A stretch of DNA of 64,000 bases from JBARKJ01 sp963698885 (GCA_963698885.1 CAVOSJ010000006.1:186001-250000); one strand, 5' to 3'. Counted from the stretch's first letter, positions 39,238 to 51,574 are shown. Program-made: numbers and translations. Notes: generated by a model not told the origin, from the sequence alone.

Positions 39238-39256
39238 TTTTATCATCGAGGACTCT

Positions 39257-40137
39257 ATGAAAAAGCTTATCGAGAAGCCGATATCCTGATGGAGGCCCTG
39301 CCGTACATCAAGAACTTCTACGGCAAGACTATCGTCATAAAGTACGGCGGGCACGCCATGTCGGACGAGGCGCTTAAGAAATCGTTCGCGAAGGACGTGG
39401 TGCTGATGAAATATATCGGCATAAACCCGGTAATCGTACACGGCGGCGGCCCGCAGATATCCCAGACGATGGAACGCATGGGCTTAAAGCCGAAATTCGT
39501 GTCAGGTTACCGCGTAACGGATTCCGATACGATGGACATAGTCGAGATGGTCCTGGGCGGGGCGATAAATAAAGAGATAGTGAACCTGATAAACTCAAAC
39601 GGCGGACGCGCGGCGGGTCTTACCGGCAAGGACGGCGGGCTGATTAAGGCAAAAAAGAAATTTCTTAAGGGCACGTCCGCCGAGACGGGCGCGCCGGAGA
39701 TAATCGACGCCGGGCACCTGGGCGAGGTGGAAGCGGTGGACTCCGCAATCCTGGAGGCGCTGGACAAGGGCGGGTTCATCCCGGTTATCGCGCCTATCGG
39801 CGTGGGGGAGAAGGGCGAGACCTATAACATAAACGCAGACTTGGTCGCCGGGGCCGTGGCGGCGGCGCTGTCCGCGGCAAAACTTATGCTCCTGACCGAC
39901 GTGGAGGGGATACTGGACGCGGACGGGAAGCTGATTTCCACCCTGACCAAAAAGAAAGTCGCGGAGCTTATCAAAAAGAAGGTGATTTCCGGCGGCATGC
40001 TCCCGAAGGTCGCGGCATGTTTCGACGCCCTGGGCGGCAAGGTGGGTAAGGTGCACGTCGTGGACGGCCGTGTCCCGCACGCGCTTTTACTTGAGATATT
40101 CACCGACAAGGGCATCGGGACGGAAATATCGCTGTAG
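39257..40137 (+). CDS. argB: Acetylglutamate kinase (one frameshift near the start)
   Basis: Second enzyme of arginine biosynthesis; phosphorylates N-acetylglutamate. Key segments are GKTIVIKYGGHAM, NPVIVHGGGPQIS, GLTGKDGGLIKA, NINADLVAGAVAAAL and SGGMLPKVAACFDAL. The family N-terminus is found in another frame: ATG at 39257 after TCGAGG reads MKKLIEK, then a base is missing near 39277, after which ADILMEALPYIKNFYG continues. Without repair the first ATG would be 39289. Repaired length is about 294 residues. It follows hslVU as in many related genomes. Confidence 0.93.
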
Positions 40138-40171
40138 CAGGGAGGGCCCGGTAGCGCCGTCCGCTAAAACT

Positions 40172-40906
40172 CTAAGGATGCAGCGGCCGGCATTCCTGTA
40201 GCGGCGCGATGTCCCCTGCCAGAAGGTTGGAGACGAAATCTTTAAGTTCCGCCAGTTCGTCCTCGGCAAGGTGCGAAAATTTAATCGCCATGCCCGGAGG
40301 TTGTTTATAGATTACGCGGCCCTTCAGGGACAGGCTTTTCCCGCCAATTCTCAGGGTGACTGATACTTCCGTCCCTATACGCAGCGGCGCGGGTGTAACT
40401 ACGAAAATACCATGCTCCGAGATAGTCTGGGCGAGGTAAATCCCCTCCGCTTCTCCATGGCGAACCGTTACCCGCTGGTCGCAATCCGTCCGCAGATGCT
40501 TTCTTGCCCACCCCTGGGGCAGGGCGAGACAAGTCTGTACGGCTTTGTTCAGCTCGCTTAAGTTTACAGGCTTCCGGAGATAATGCGTATAGCCGAGCGA
40601 TATGCACGACTTCTTTAGAGTTTCGTGCTCGGGGCCGCTTACTATTATGACCGGAATTTCCGTAAGGGACTTCTCCTGCTTCATCGTGAACAGGTTCTGC
40701 GTGCCCTCTGCCGCCAGCATATCCATGTCAAGCACAATGACGTCCGGCCGGAAAAGCCTCGCAAGGCGCAGGGCCTCGTCCCCGTTTTCGGCGGTGATGA
40801 CTTGAAGACCCATCCTTACCAAAAGGACGGTCATAAACCTTGCAAAAGTTTTACCGTCGCCCACTACGAGTATCTGTCTTTTAACCTGTCCGGAGATTTG
40901 AGCCAT
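40172..40906 (-). CDS. Response regulator receiver plus PilZ domain protein
   Basis: A 244-residue protein. The REC domain (residues about 10-125) has the phosphoacceptor Asp in PDVIVLDMDM, the Ser in PVIIVSG and the Lys in YLRKPVN. The acidic pair that binds Mg2+ is VVGDG rather than VVDDD, so one acid is missing. The C-terminal PilZ-like domain (about 140-235: GTEVSVTLRIGGKSLSLKGR, GMAIKFSHLAEDE) usually binds c-di-GMP, but a clear RxxxR motif is not evident. It converges with argB. Likely a signalling protein of uncertain output. Confidence 0.75.
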   Translation of the reverse strand: MAQISGQVKRQILVVGDGKTFARFMTVLLVRMGLQVITAENGDEALRLARLFRPDVIVLDMDMLAAEGTQNLFTMKQEKSLTEIPVIIVSGPEHETLKKSCISLGYTHYLRKPVNLSELNKAVQTCLALPQGWARKHLRTDCDQRVTVRHGEAEGIYLAQTISEHGIFVVTPAPLRIGTEVSVTLRIGGKSLSLKGRVIYKQPPGMAIKFSHLAEDELAELKDFVSNLLAGDIAPLQECRPLHP

Positions 40907-41029
40907 GTTTTCGCCCCTTGTTTAAGTTTCTAAGTATATATTAAAAATTTCCATTTATAACGAATAGTTATAAGGTTAATGAAAATTAATGATAGCGTTA
41001 AAATAAAATATTTATTTCGCCCGCCTCCC

Positions 41030-41058
41030 TTGACATATCGCTTGCCCCCGATTATACT
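41030..41058 (+). promoter_or_regulatory. Strong sigma70-type promoter before yqeY-mutS2
   Basis: TTGACA at 41030-41035, a 17-base spacer and TATACT at 41053-41058: near-consensus in all parts. Transcription should begin near 41065, about 70 bases before the GTG of the yqeY-like gene. Confidence 0.8.
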
Positions 41059-41136
41059 TCATCGTCAAACTTGAAGACTACTCCGGCTCCTGTAAACTAT
41101 TTTTCCTGAATATTCAATTAGATAGCGAGGCTAAAA

Positions 41137-41592
41137 GTGACTCTGAAGGAGCGGCTAACCGCGGATATGAAGGAGGCCCTGAAGGCCCATGACGCAGCCC
41201 GCCTGTCCACGATAAGGATGGTTTTCTCAGCCGTCCGGAATAAGGAGATAGATTCCCGCAAGGATATGGACGACGAAGGGGTGCTCTCAGTGCTTGCGAC
41301 TTCGGCCAAACAGCGCAGGGAATCCATAGAGCAGTACGAGAAGGCCGGGCGGCAGGACTTAGTTGACAAGGAGAAGGCGGAGCTGGAAGTAATTCAGTCC
41401 TATATGCCCCAGCAGATGGGCCGCGAGGAGATAGAGGCGCTGGTGAAGGACGCGGTCGCCGAGTCCGGGGCCAAAGGGCCAGGCGACATGGGCAAGGTGA
41501 TGAAGGTGCTGATGCCTAAAGTCAAGGGACGCGCGGACGGCAAGCTTGTAAACGAGGTCGTCAAAGAGACGTTAGGGGCTGAAAATCTTTAA
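41137..41592 (+). CDS. GatB/YqeY domain-containing protein
   Basis: A 151-residue protein of the YqeY family (MTLKERLTADMKEALKAHDA, then STIRMVFSAVRNKEID and IQSYMPQQMGREEIEALVKD, ending GRADGKLVNEVVKETL). The fold matches the tail domain of the GatB amidotransferase subunit, which binds tRNA; the free-standing protein's role is unknown. GTG start at 41137, with GCGAGG upstream. The YqeY-MutS2-DnaG-RpoD neighbourhood recurs in several phyla. Confidence 0.88.
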   Translation: MTLKERLTADMKEALKAHDAARLSTIRMVFSAVRNKEIDSRKDMDDEGVLSVLATSAKQRRESIEQYEKAGRQDLVDKEKAELEVIQSYMPQQMGREEIEALVKDAVAESGAKGPGDMGKVMKVLMPKVKGRADGKLVNEVVKETLGAENL

Positions 41593-41602
41593 GAAAAGCC
41601 AA

Positions 41603-41724
41603 ACCGCACTTTTCTTTGCGGAAAGAAAAGCGCCCAAAAGAAACGAGGCTGACCCCCAGAGCGGGGTTTTTTTGTCCGGTTTCTCTTTGTATTACTTTCT
41701 CTTTCCCCAAAGAGAAAGTAATGG
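41603..41724. repeat. Two-hairpin intergenic repeat, copy 9 (diverged, with embedded terminator)
   Basis: Two B-type hairpins (41606-41633 and 41691-41722, the latter ATTACTTTCTCTTT / AAAGAGAAAGTAAT). Between them CCCC and GGGG (41654-41666) are followed by seven T, a weak intrinsic terminator for the yqeY transcript. Confidence 0.75.
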
Positions 41725-41730
41725 TTTTAA

Positions 41731-44113
41731 ATGAACGAACACGCATTAAAGGTACTCGAGTTTTACAAGGTCTCCGAGGCTGTTTCCACCCGCGCGGTAT
41801 CCGGGCCGGGAAGGGCCGAGGCCCTGTCATTCGCCCCGTCATCCGATATAAAAGAAGTCACTCTGCGCCTTAAAGAGGCGGACGAGCTGAAAAAATACCT
41901 CACGTCCCGGCACGAGTTCCCCATACGCGGCCTGAAGGATATATCGGTCCAGCTTAAGAAGGCGGCGGTGGAAGGGGCGGCGCTCTCTCCCGACGAGCTT
42001 TTACGGGTGCTCTCCGTGGCGAGGGCGTCCCGGCTGATGAAGTCGGCGCTCGCGAAAGTAAAGCAGGAATATCCTACCCTGATCAAAAGGGCCGCGGCCC
42101 TCTCGGTCTTTGAAAACATAGAGATGGACATCGCGCGCGCGATTGGCGAGGACTCGGAGGTGCTGGATTCGGCCTCACCGGAACTTAAAAGGATACGGCA
42201 CGCGCTGACCCAGGTCCGCTCCCGGCTGAACAAAGGTCTTGAAAGCATCATCCAGGACCCGTCTTACTCCAAGGCCATTCAGGAGCCGGTGATAACCATG
42301 CGCGGCGACCGCTACGTACTCCCGCTCAAGACAAACTTCCGCACCTACCTCCAGGGCATAGTACACGACCACTCGCAGACCGGCTCTACTGTATTCGTGG
42401 AGCCCGCGGCAACGGTTGAGCTTAACAACCGGCTGGTGGGCTTAAGGAACGACGAGGTAAGGGAGATAGAGCGCATCCTCTGGCGGCTCACCGCTACCGT
42501 ACGGGAGAGTTGCGACCCGCTCGAAGCGTCTTATGTGGCGCTGGTAAAGCTCGACGCGCTTTATGCCGTCGCGCAGTTCGCCCTGGATATAGACGGGAAC
42601 CTGCCTTCGGTAAACGACAGGGGTTATGTGGAGCTGAAAGACGCACGCCACCCCCTGCTGGTGATGTCCAAGGGGCAACAGGCGACCGTCCCGCTTGACA
42701 TAAAGCTCGGGCGGGAATTCGATACGCTTGTAATCACGGGCCCGAATACCGGCGGAAAGACCGTCGTTTTGAAGACGCTCGGCCTTTTGACCTTGATGGC
42801 CCAGTCGGGTTTTCTTATACCAGCCGCGCCGGACTCGGTTATCCCCGTATTCGAGGACGTATATTCGGATATCGGCGACGAGCAGAGCGTGGAGCAGAAC
42901 TTAAGCACGTTCTCGTCCCACATGAACCAGATCGTCTCAATGCTGGGCGGCGCCAATCGCAATACGCTGGTACTATTAGACGAGCTTGGCGCGGGTACGG
43001 ACCCGTCCGAAGGCTCGGCGTTAGGCGTCGCTATCATCGAGGAGCTTCACCGGCGCGGGACGAAGACCGTAGTCACGACGCACCACGGTGCGCTTAAGGT
43101 CTTTGCGGCGAACACGCCGGGCGTGATGAACGCCTCGGTGGAGTTCGACCCGGAGACGCTTCTGCCCACATACAGCCTGGCCATCGGCAGGCCGGGGCGG
43201 AGCAGCGCGATACTCGTCGCCTCGCGCCTCGGGATGCCGAAGGGCGTCCTTGAGCGGGCGAAAGAAGGCCGGGCGGCGGGCGAGGCGGAGCTGGACACGC
43301 TCATCGAGAAGCTTGAGAAAGAGGCGCAGGCCGCGCGTGAGGATAGAAGAAAGGCCGCGCAGGAGGCACAAGGCGCGCGTGCGGAGAAGGAACGGCTTCA
43401 GGAGCTTGTCCGGCGTGCGGAGGACGAGCGGCGCGAGGCGGTGCAGAAGGCGAAGGAGAAGGCGCAGAACGTAATAAATTCGCTGAAGTTCAAGCTCCGG
43501 GAACTGGAAGACCTGGCGAAGAAAGCCGCCGCGAAATCGCCTGAGCGCGCGGAGGTAAAGAAGCACTCGGAAGAGGTGCAGGCTCTTGAAGCGCAGTTAA
43601 AGGACGAGTCCGCTCCCGGCGGGTCCTATCAGAAGGCTTGAGATTGAGGCGTTGACGGTCGGGGATACGGTAAAAGTCTATAAATACAACCGGCTTGGGC
43701 AGGTAATCGAGATAAAAAAAGACAAGAAAAAGGTCGTCGTACAGCTTGGCACGATGCGGGTGACGCTATCCCCTGACGAGCTTGAGCTGTCCACCCGCTC
43801 CGCCCCCGACAGGGCCAGGACTACCGCGTTCACGGTATCGCGTGCCGAGGAAGACGAGGACGAAACGTCCCCCGGCATGGAGTTGAACATAATCGGATTA
43901 CGGGTAGAGGAAGCTCTGCCGAAGGTTCAAAAATTTCTGGATAAGTCCATGCTTTCCGGCATGGGCAGCGTCCGGATAATCCACGGCAGGGGCACCGGCG
44001 CGCTCCGTAAAGCCGTCCGGGAAGAGCTGACGATTACCCCCGGCGTGAAGGATTTCCACGACGAGACGTTCGAGCTTGGCGGCGACGCGGTGACGGTGGT
44101 GGTGTTTAAATAA
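41731..44113 (+). CDS. mutS2: Endonuclease MutS2 (one frameshift)
   Basis: MutS-family ATPase with a C-terminal Smr nuclease domain, implicated in suppressing recombination or rescuing collided ribosomes. Walker A TGPNTGGKTVVLKTLGLL is near residue 336, Walker B VLLDELGAGTDPSEGSALG follows, then a long charged coiled coil, a KOW-like segment GDTVKVYKYNRLGQV and the Smr domain with IGLRVEEALPKVQKFL and IIHGRGTGALRKA. An extra base at about 43610-43630 shifts the frame after the coiled coil; the link reads PIRRLEIEALTVGDTV. Repaired length is about 794 residues, as expected. Confidence 0.92.
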
Positions 44114-44119
44114 TCGATC

Positions 44120-44142
44120 ATTCCCGCGAAGGCGGGAATCCA
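44120..44142. repeat. Short palindromic repeat (ATTCCCGC / GCGGGAAT)
   Basis: Perfect 8-bp arms at 44120-44127 and 44132-44139 with a GAAG loop, followed by CCAG as at 7731-7734. Lies seven bases after the mutS2 stop. Confidence 0.6.
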
Positions 44143-44165
44143 GTGACTTGTTAAATGGAGGCAGG

Positions 44166-44651
44166 ATGAAGAAGCTCGTTCTAACGTTGATACTTCTGAT
44201 ACTTCCGGTGCAGTCCTGGAGCTTTCACGGTTTATTTTAAAGATGGTTCCTCTATACCGGGATGTACGAGATTAAAAACGTGTTCACCCTCAGCCGATAG
44301 GATGGAACGGCGACACAGCTATAGACAGCTATGGGCGCACCATAGACGGGGACGATGCCGATGTTTTCATGCCCGATGGAAGCACAAAGATTTACTACTT
44401 GAAAGATATTGACATGAAAGAAACAACCCGAAGTTATGAAGACGAAAAGCGGGAGATTGAAAGACAGGCTGAGATCAATGACTTACAAGACCGGGTAGAC
44501 GAATTGGAGCGTAATCAACAAATCCAGCCGATTTCAATATCAAAACCAGCCACCGGCCCCACCGGATAATAGCGAGCAATTAAGAGAGTTGCAGATGGAG
44601 CAAGATAATTTACGAAACAGGCTTGACCAATACGACGTTATACCGCATTAA
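44166..44651 (+). pseudogene. Disrupted gene for a small secreted coiled-coil protein
   Basis: An ATG at 44166 after GGAGGCAGG starts a signal-peptide-like sequence (MKKLVLTLILLILPVQSWS) that stops at a TAA at 44238. Protein-like sequence continues: WFLYTGMYEIKNVF in the same frame, then after a shift near 44285 GWNGDTAIDSYGRTIDGDD and MPDGSTKIYYLKDIDM, a coiled coil (REIERQAEINDLQDRVDEL), and after another shift near 44535 NQPPAPPDNSEQLRELQMEQ to a TAA at 44649. One stop and two shifts in under 500 bases suggest a decayed gene. The area is AT-rich compared with mutS2 and dnaG. Family unknown. Confidence 0.5.
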
Positions 44652-44723
44652 ATTGGTTCCATCTGAGTAAGCAGGAGCGACAAATAGCTAAAAGTTTGAA
44701 AAATTAAGGAAAGGCAAAAAGAA

Positions 44724-45125
44724 ATGTCGGTTGAGGAATGGAGATCAAAATATAACAGGGCAACAACAAGTTTCTTTGCGAGCGAATCCTGTCACTGGTT
44801 TATTGGAACAAAATGGATAGAGATTATGTTCGTCGCAGGCGTCGGCCTATACTGGTATGGATGGCACAAAACGGGCGTTGTTTTTGCTATCTTGGCAGGA
44901 ATTCAGTTGATAAGAAGAGAAGGCATATTCGAAGGATATCGCGATGGGTTTGTTAACGCTCTTGATGACCCACAAGAGGAATGGAGCGAAGAAGATAAAA
45001 AGGAATGGATACCAGAGATTAAAAGAGGCATTGGAAATTATACGGGAATAATATTGAACCGCTCATTTATAAAGAAACAAAAAATAATAGGCAGGCATGG
45101 CATCCCGAAAAAGAAAATTAACTAA
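44724..45125 (+). CDS. Small protein with a membrane segment, unknown
   Basis: A 133-residue protein (MSVEEWRSKYNRATTSFFAS) with one long or two short hydrophobic segments (IEIMFVAGVGLYWYGW and GVVFAILAGIQLI), then an acidic and a basic tail. It is preceded by AAGG-type purines but no strong ribosome-binding site. Base composition is markedly AT-rich, like the disrupted gene upstream, so the 44.15-45.15 kb stretch may be an insertion between mutS2 and dnaG, which are neighbours in relatives. Function unknown. Confidence 0.55.
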   Translation: MSVEEWRSKYNRATTSFFASESCHWFIGTKWIEIMFVAGVGLYWYGWHKTGVVFAILAGIQLIRREGIFEGYRDGFVNALDDPQEEWSEEDKKEWIPEIKRGIGNYTGIILNRSFIKKQKIIGRHGIPKKKIN

Positions 45126-47043
45126 TAATCTTTCTCGCAACCCAATTAATTTTGATTGATTTTGTTATACTTATAATATAAAATAGTTAGTTTCACCGAA
45201 GGAAGGCTGTAATTTGGACGGGTTGATCCCCGATGAGGCGCTCGACAGGGTACGTTCCGCGACGGATATCGTGGAGCTTGTATCGCAGCACGTAACGCTG
45301 AAACATACCGGCGCGAACTATCTGGGGCTTTGCCCGTTCCATCAGGAGAAGACGCCGTCATTTACCGTCAGCCCGGCAAAGCAGATATTCCACTGCTTCG
45401 GATGCGGGGCGGGCGGGGACGCCGTCGGCTTCATGATGCGCCAGGGGAACTACAGCTTCCCGGACGCGGTGCGCTTCCTTGCCGACCGGGCTGGTATAGA
45501 ACTCCCGGAGCGGGCGGAGCAGACATCTCACGAAGACTGGGAGAAGCTTTTCGCGGCGAACGAAGAGGCGGCGAAATTCTTCCAGGACAGGCTCTGGAAT
45601 TCAGCGGACGGGAAGAAGGCGTTGGGCTATCTGAAAGACAGGGGTATGCCTGACGACTCCGCGAAGGCATTTGAAATAGGATATTCACCTGCGTCGTGGG
45701 ACGGGTTGACCGGCCATTTGAAGGGTCTGGGGCTCGATTTCAAAATATCTGGAAAAAGCAGGTCTTATAGTAAAAAAAGCGGACGGCGCCGGGTACTACG
45801 ACCGTTTCAGGGGCCGCCTGATGTTCCCGATAAGGGACATTAAAGACAGGGTCATAGGCTTCGGCGGCAGGGCGATGATTAAGGACGAGATGCCGAAGTA
45901 CCTGAACTCGCCGGATACGCCGCTTTTCAAGAAGGGCGAGACGCTTTACGGCATCGGAGTTGCCAAGGAAGCGATAAGAAAGCGGGATTTCGCCATAGTG
46001 GTGGAAGGCTACATGGACGCCATCGCCTGCCACAGGGCGGGGGTTGCAAACGCCGTAGCGACGCTCGGCACCGCGCTCACGCCCGGACATTTGCGGCTGC
46101 TGTCGCGTTTTTCCAAGAACGTGTTGCTCGTTTTCGACGCGGACGAGGCGGGTCTTAAAGCGGCGCAGCGCTCTCTGGACGTTTTTTTAAGCTCCACTCC
46201 GAAGATGTCGGCGAAGGTGGCGCTACTGCCGGAAGGGGACGACCCGGACAGCCTGCTCATCCGGGAAGGGGCCGAGGCCCTGAAGGAGAGCCTTAAAGGG
46301 CGCGAAAAGTTGCTGGAGTTTGTAATCAAACGCGAGGCTCGGGGCGTCTTGGATATAGACGCCAAAATCAAGGCGGTAGGAACGCTGACCGGAATCCTCG
46401 CGCGGGTGGACGACGCGGTCGAGCGCAGCTATTACGTAAAGATGGCGGCGTCCGAGCTTAAAGTCGATGAGTCTGCGGTCAAAGAAGAGCTGGAGAAAAA
46501 GACCGGCCGGTCCGGCAAGTCCGGGATTTACCGTTCAACCGGCGCGGGGGCTGCCGGGCTTAATGGCAAAAACTTCGCTTCTCTGGACAAGATCGAGGCG
46601 GGGCTAATCCAGTCTGCGCTAAGAGACACGGACGCGGCGCTTTATGCGGCGGATAACCTGGGCGCGGAGGATTTTTCGGACGAGCGTCTGAAAAAAGCCG
46701 CCGTGGTATTATTTAAGATGGCCCTGGCCGGGGAGCCGGTAGAGGTCCCGAAGCTCCTTGACGCGCTCCAGGACGATGACGCCAGGCGCGCGGTACTTGA
46801 GCTGTCCGTACGTGATACCGTTTCGGAAGACGCCCTGGCATACGCGGAGGGCGCGGTGCTCATGCTTTTAGAGGCCCGGTATAAGAAGATAGTTGAAGAA
46901 GTGCACGTCCTGCTTCAGAGGGCGGGCGCGCTGGGCGAGCCGGAGGCGGTAAAGGAAATTTCGGATTTCCGCATGAATATGATCAAGGCGCTTTCAAGGA
47001 AAGATTTTGAACTGTTAAATACATTGCAGAAGGAGCTGGCCGA

Positions 47044-48869
<1,826 letters not shown>

Positions 48870-48870
<1 letters not shown>

Positions 48871-50204
48871 TGGCCGACGTAATACCGTTTCGAGGGGTAA
48901 GGTACAACCATTCGTCACAATTATCTAAGCTTGTCGCGCCGCCCTATGACGTAATATCGACGCAGTACGGCAAGAACTCTACGACCGGGACGCCCATAAC
49001 GTCGTCCGGATAGATTTCGGCATGCCCGAGGAGGGCGACTCTCCCGCCAACAACCAGTACACGCGCGCGGCGAAAAGCCTGAAGCGGTGGGTTGGGGACG
49101 GTATCCTCCGGCGCGAAGAGAAGCCCGCGCTGTACCTCTACGAGGTGGAGTACGAGACCCCGGCGGGCGAGAAGAAGTCCATGCGCGGCTTCATCAGTCT
49201 TCTTCGGCTGGAGGAGTGGGACAAGGGCATAGTCCTCCCGCATGAAGGCACTCTGAAGGGGCCCAAGGCGGACCGGTTCGAGCTGTTAAAGATCGGCTTC
49301 CGCCGCCGCGAGCCAGGTATTCTCGCTTTACTCGGACCCGGAAAGAAAGATATCGAAGGCGTTAGCCTCCGCCGCCAATAAGCCCCCTTCCGGGGAGGCG
49401 ACCGACGACGACGGCTCGGTGCACAGGATCTGGGTCGTGACGGACCCGGAGATAATCAAGGCGGTGCAAAAGGCCATGGCGGACAAGAAGGTTTTCATTG
49501 CCGACGGCCATCACCGTTACGAGACAGCGCTCAGCTACCGCGACTACAGAAGAAGCGAGGCCGCCGCATGGACGGGCGGCGAGGGCTTTAATTTCATCCC
49601 CATGTTCCTCTCCAACATGGACGAGGACGGCCTTACGGTACTGCCTACCCATCGGCTGATAAGCGATGCGGGCGAGCTTACGCTGGACTCCGTGCTGGAG
49701 CGCTCCTCGCACTATTTCAAAGTGAAGCGGTTCTCGTTCCTCACGGAAAACGAGGATGAAGCGCGGTCGGATTTCCTTCGTTCACTTTCGGAAGCCGGGA
49801 AAAACTCCCACTCATTCGGCTTCTGCTGGGACAGCGCCCCGTGCTATTACCTCCTTACCCTTAAGGACCTGGACGACGTCGCGAAGGCGCAGTGGTGCCC
49901 GCGCTCGGAGACCTATTGCAGCCTGGACGTCACCATACTTCATTCGCTTATCGTGGAGCGCGTGCTTGGCATCGACACGGAGAAAATTGCCGTGTCCCAG
50001 CCGGTGCAGTTCGAGAAAAACGCGGACAAGGCGATTGAACGGGTCACGGCCGGCGAGTTCGCCATGTGCTTCCTGCTGAACCCGACCAAGGTGCGGGAAG
50101 TGAAGGAGGTCGCCCTGGCCCATGAGATAATGCCGCAGAAATCGACGTACTTTTATCCGAAGCTTTTGACCGGCCTGGTGATAGCGGATTTGAACCATAT
50201 ATAA
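48870..50204 (+). CDS. DUF1015 family protein (two frameshifts)
   Basis: Uncharacterised conserved protein of the DUF1015 family. The start MADVIPFRGVRYNHSSQLSK and APPYDVIS, then VFIADGHHRYETALSYRDY and NFIPMFLSNMDEDGLTVLPT, are family signatures; a ParB-like or amidotransferase-related role has been suggested for the family but not established. A base is missing near 48968 (repair gives RQELYDRDAHNVVRIDFG) and one is extra near 49294 (repair gives FAAASQVFSLYSDPERK). Repaired length is about 445 residues. Translationally coupled to rpoD through TAATG. Confidence 0.85.
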
Positions 50205-50205
50205 A

Positions 50206-50307
50206 CCGTTACTTTCTTTTCGAGAAAAGAAAGTAACACAAAGAAAAGCTGGGCTTAAGTTCCGCTTTCTTTTGTGTTACTTTTCTTTCTCGAAAGAAAA
50301 GTAACGA
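50206..50307. repeat. Two-hairpin intergenic repeat, copy 10
   Basis: Two B-type hairpins: GTTACTTTCTTTTC / GAAAAGAAAGTAAC (50208-50237) and GTTACTTTTCTTTC / GAAAGAAAAGTAAC (50276-50305). It lies between the DUF1015 and DUF721 genes. Confidence 0.9.
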
Positions 50308-50325
50308 CTTTAAGAATTTAAAAAA

Positions 50326-50781
50326 ATGCCTAAATTTACTTCAATCGCCGGGATACTCAAGGAAGTCCTGAAGGCGCGGGGCCTGGGAAGCGGGGATACG
50401 CTCTCTAAGCTCCGGGGTAAATGGGCAAACGCTGTGGGAGGGAAAATCGCACAGCACGCACAGCCTCAGATGATCCGGGAGGGACGGCTCACCTTGACCG
50501 TGGACAGCCCCGCCTGGATGTCCCAGCTCTCCATGCTCTCCCCCGAGATTATAGAAAAAATAAACGCGGCGCTTGAAGAGGGCGCGGTCCAGGAACTGAA
50601 GTTCTGCCTGGGTACGCCCGCGAAGAATGACCGAGAAAAGAAGGCGGCTCCCATAAAGAAGCGTGAGATTTCTCCCGAGGAGAAAGACGCCATAGAGCGC
50701 GCCACGGCGAAAATTGGGGACAAGGAGCTTCGTTCCTCCGCAAAGAAATTGCTGTCCAAATCGTGCAAGAGGGTGAAGTAA
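50326..50781 (+). CDS. DUF721 (DciA-like) protein
   Basis: A 151-residue protein with the DUF721 core: FTSIAGILKEVLKARGLG, then LRGKWANAVGGKIAQHAQP, REGRLTLTVDSPAWMSQLSM. DciA members of this family load the replicative helicase in bacteria that lack DnaC or DnaI, which would fit a location near dnaG. The C-terminal third is Lys-rich. The stop overlaps the start of the Crp/Fnr gene by one base (TAATG). Confidence 0.82.
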   Translation: MPKFTSIAGILKEVLKARGLGSGDTLSKLRGKWANAVGGKIAQHAQPQMIREGRLTLTVDSPAWMSQLSMLSPEIIEKINAALEEGAVQELKFCLGTPAKNDREKKAAPIKKREISPEEKDAIERATAKIGDKELRSSAKKLLSKSCKRVK

Positions 50782-51467
50782 TGGCCTGCGACTGCAAGAA
50801 CTGCATCGTCAGGGGCCTCACTATTTTTTCCGGCCTCGGCATAAGCGAGCTTGAGAAGGTCGGTACGCTGATATACCTGAAAAGCTTCCGCCGCAAAAAA
50901 GTAATCTTCCTCGAAGACACGCCAAGCAATACCGTTTACGTCCTGAAGACGGGCACGGTCAAGTGCTATAAATCACTGCCCGACGGCCGCGAGCTGATAA
51001 TCAGCATCCTCACCCCCGGCGACATGCTCGGCTTCGACTCCCTCTACGAAGACCACTACTCAAATACCGCCGAGGCCATACAGGACACGGAGCTTTGCTG
51101 CATCCGCAAAAAGGACCTTGTGGACCTCCTCCAAAGCAGCCCCGAGGTCGGCGTCCGGTTCATCAAAAAGATGAACAAGGAGCTTCAGCTCGCGCAGGAG
51201 CGTATCCGGGACCTCGGCCTGAAGGACGCGCGTGAGCGTGTGGCGACGCTTCTGATGACGCTTTTCATCTCTCGCGGTGAGGGCCAGGTGCCCAAGTTTA
51301 CCCTGTCCCGGCAGGAGATCTCCGAGATGGCGGGCGTCGCCCAGGAAACGGTGATAAGGATAATTTCCGAATTCAAATCGGACGGGCTGATTAAATCGGA
51401 AGGCAAAAACATCGTGGTGCTGAAGCCGGAGGAACTGCGGAAGACGGCGGGGATTTTTGAGATATAA
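50781..51467 (+). CDS. Crp/Fnr family transcriptional regulator with N-terminal cysteines
   Basis: A 228-residue regulator. The cyclic-nucleotide-binding-like domain (residues about 15-130) includes RKKVIFLEDTPSNTVYVLKT and LTPGDMLGFDSLY; the HTH domain has FTLSRQEISEMAGVAQETVI. The N-terminus is MACDCKNCIVRGL with three closely spaced Cys, and ELCCIRKKDL carries two Cys at the position of FNR Cys122. This pattern suggests an iron-sulfur or redox sensor, though spacing differs from E. coli FNR. The start at 50781 is chosen for the TAATG coupling; it drives expression together with the DUF721 gene. Confidence 0.88.
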   Translation: MACDCKNCIVRGLTIFSGLGISELEKVGTLIYLKSFRRKKVIFLEDTPSNTVYVLKTGTVKCYKSLPDGRELIISILTPGDMLGFDSLYEDHYSNTAEAIQDTELCCIRKKDLVDLLQSSPEVGVRFIKKMNKELQLAQERIRDLGLKDARERVATLLMTLFISRGEGQVPKFTLSRQEISEMAGVAQETVIRIISEFKSDGLIKSEGKNIVVLKPEELRKTAGIFEI

Positions 51468-51470
51468 TTT

Positions 51471-51569
51471 CTTCTTTTCTTTTACGGAAAAGAAAAGAAG
51501 CAAAAGAAAACGGGGCCGAAAATCTGGCTTTCTTTTGCTACTTTTCTTTCACCGGAAAGAAAAGTAGGG
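51471..51569. repeat. Two-hairpin intergenic repeat, copy 11
   Basis: CTTCTTTTCTTTT / AAAAGAAAAGAAG (51471-51500) and CTACTTTTCTTTC / GAAAGAAAAGTAG (51538-51567) with a linker containing CGGGGCCG. It lies between the crp-like gene and the inositol phosphatase gene. Confidence 0.85.
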
Positions 51570-51574
51570 GGTAT

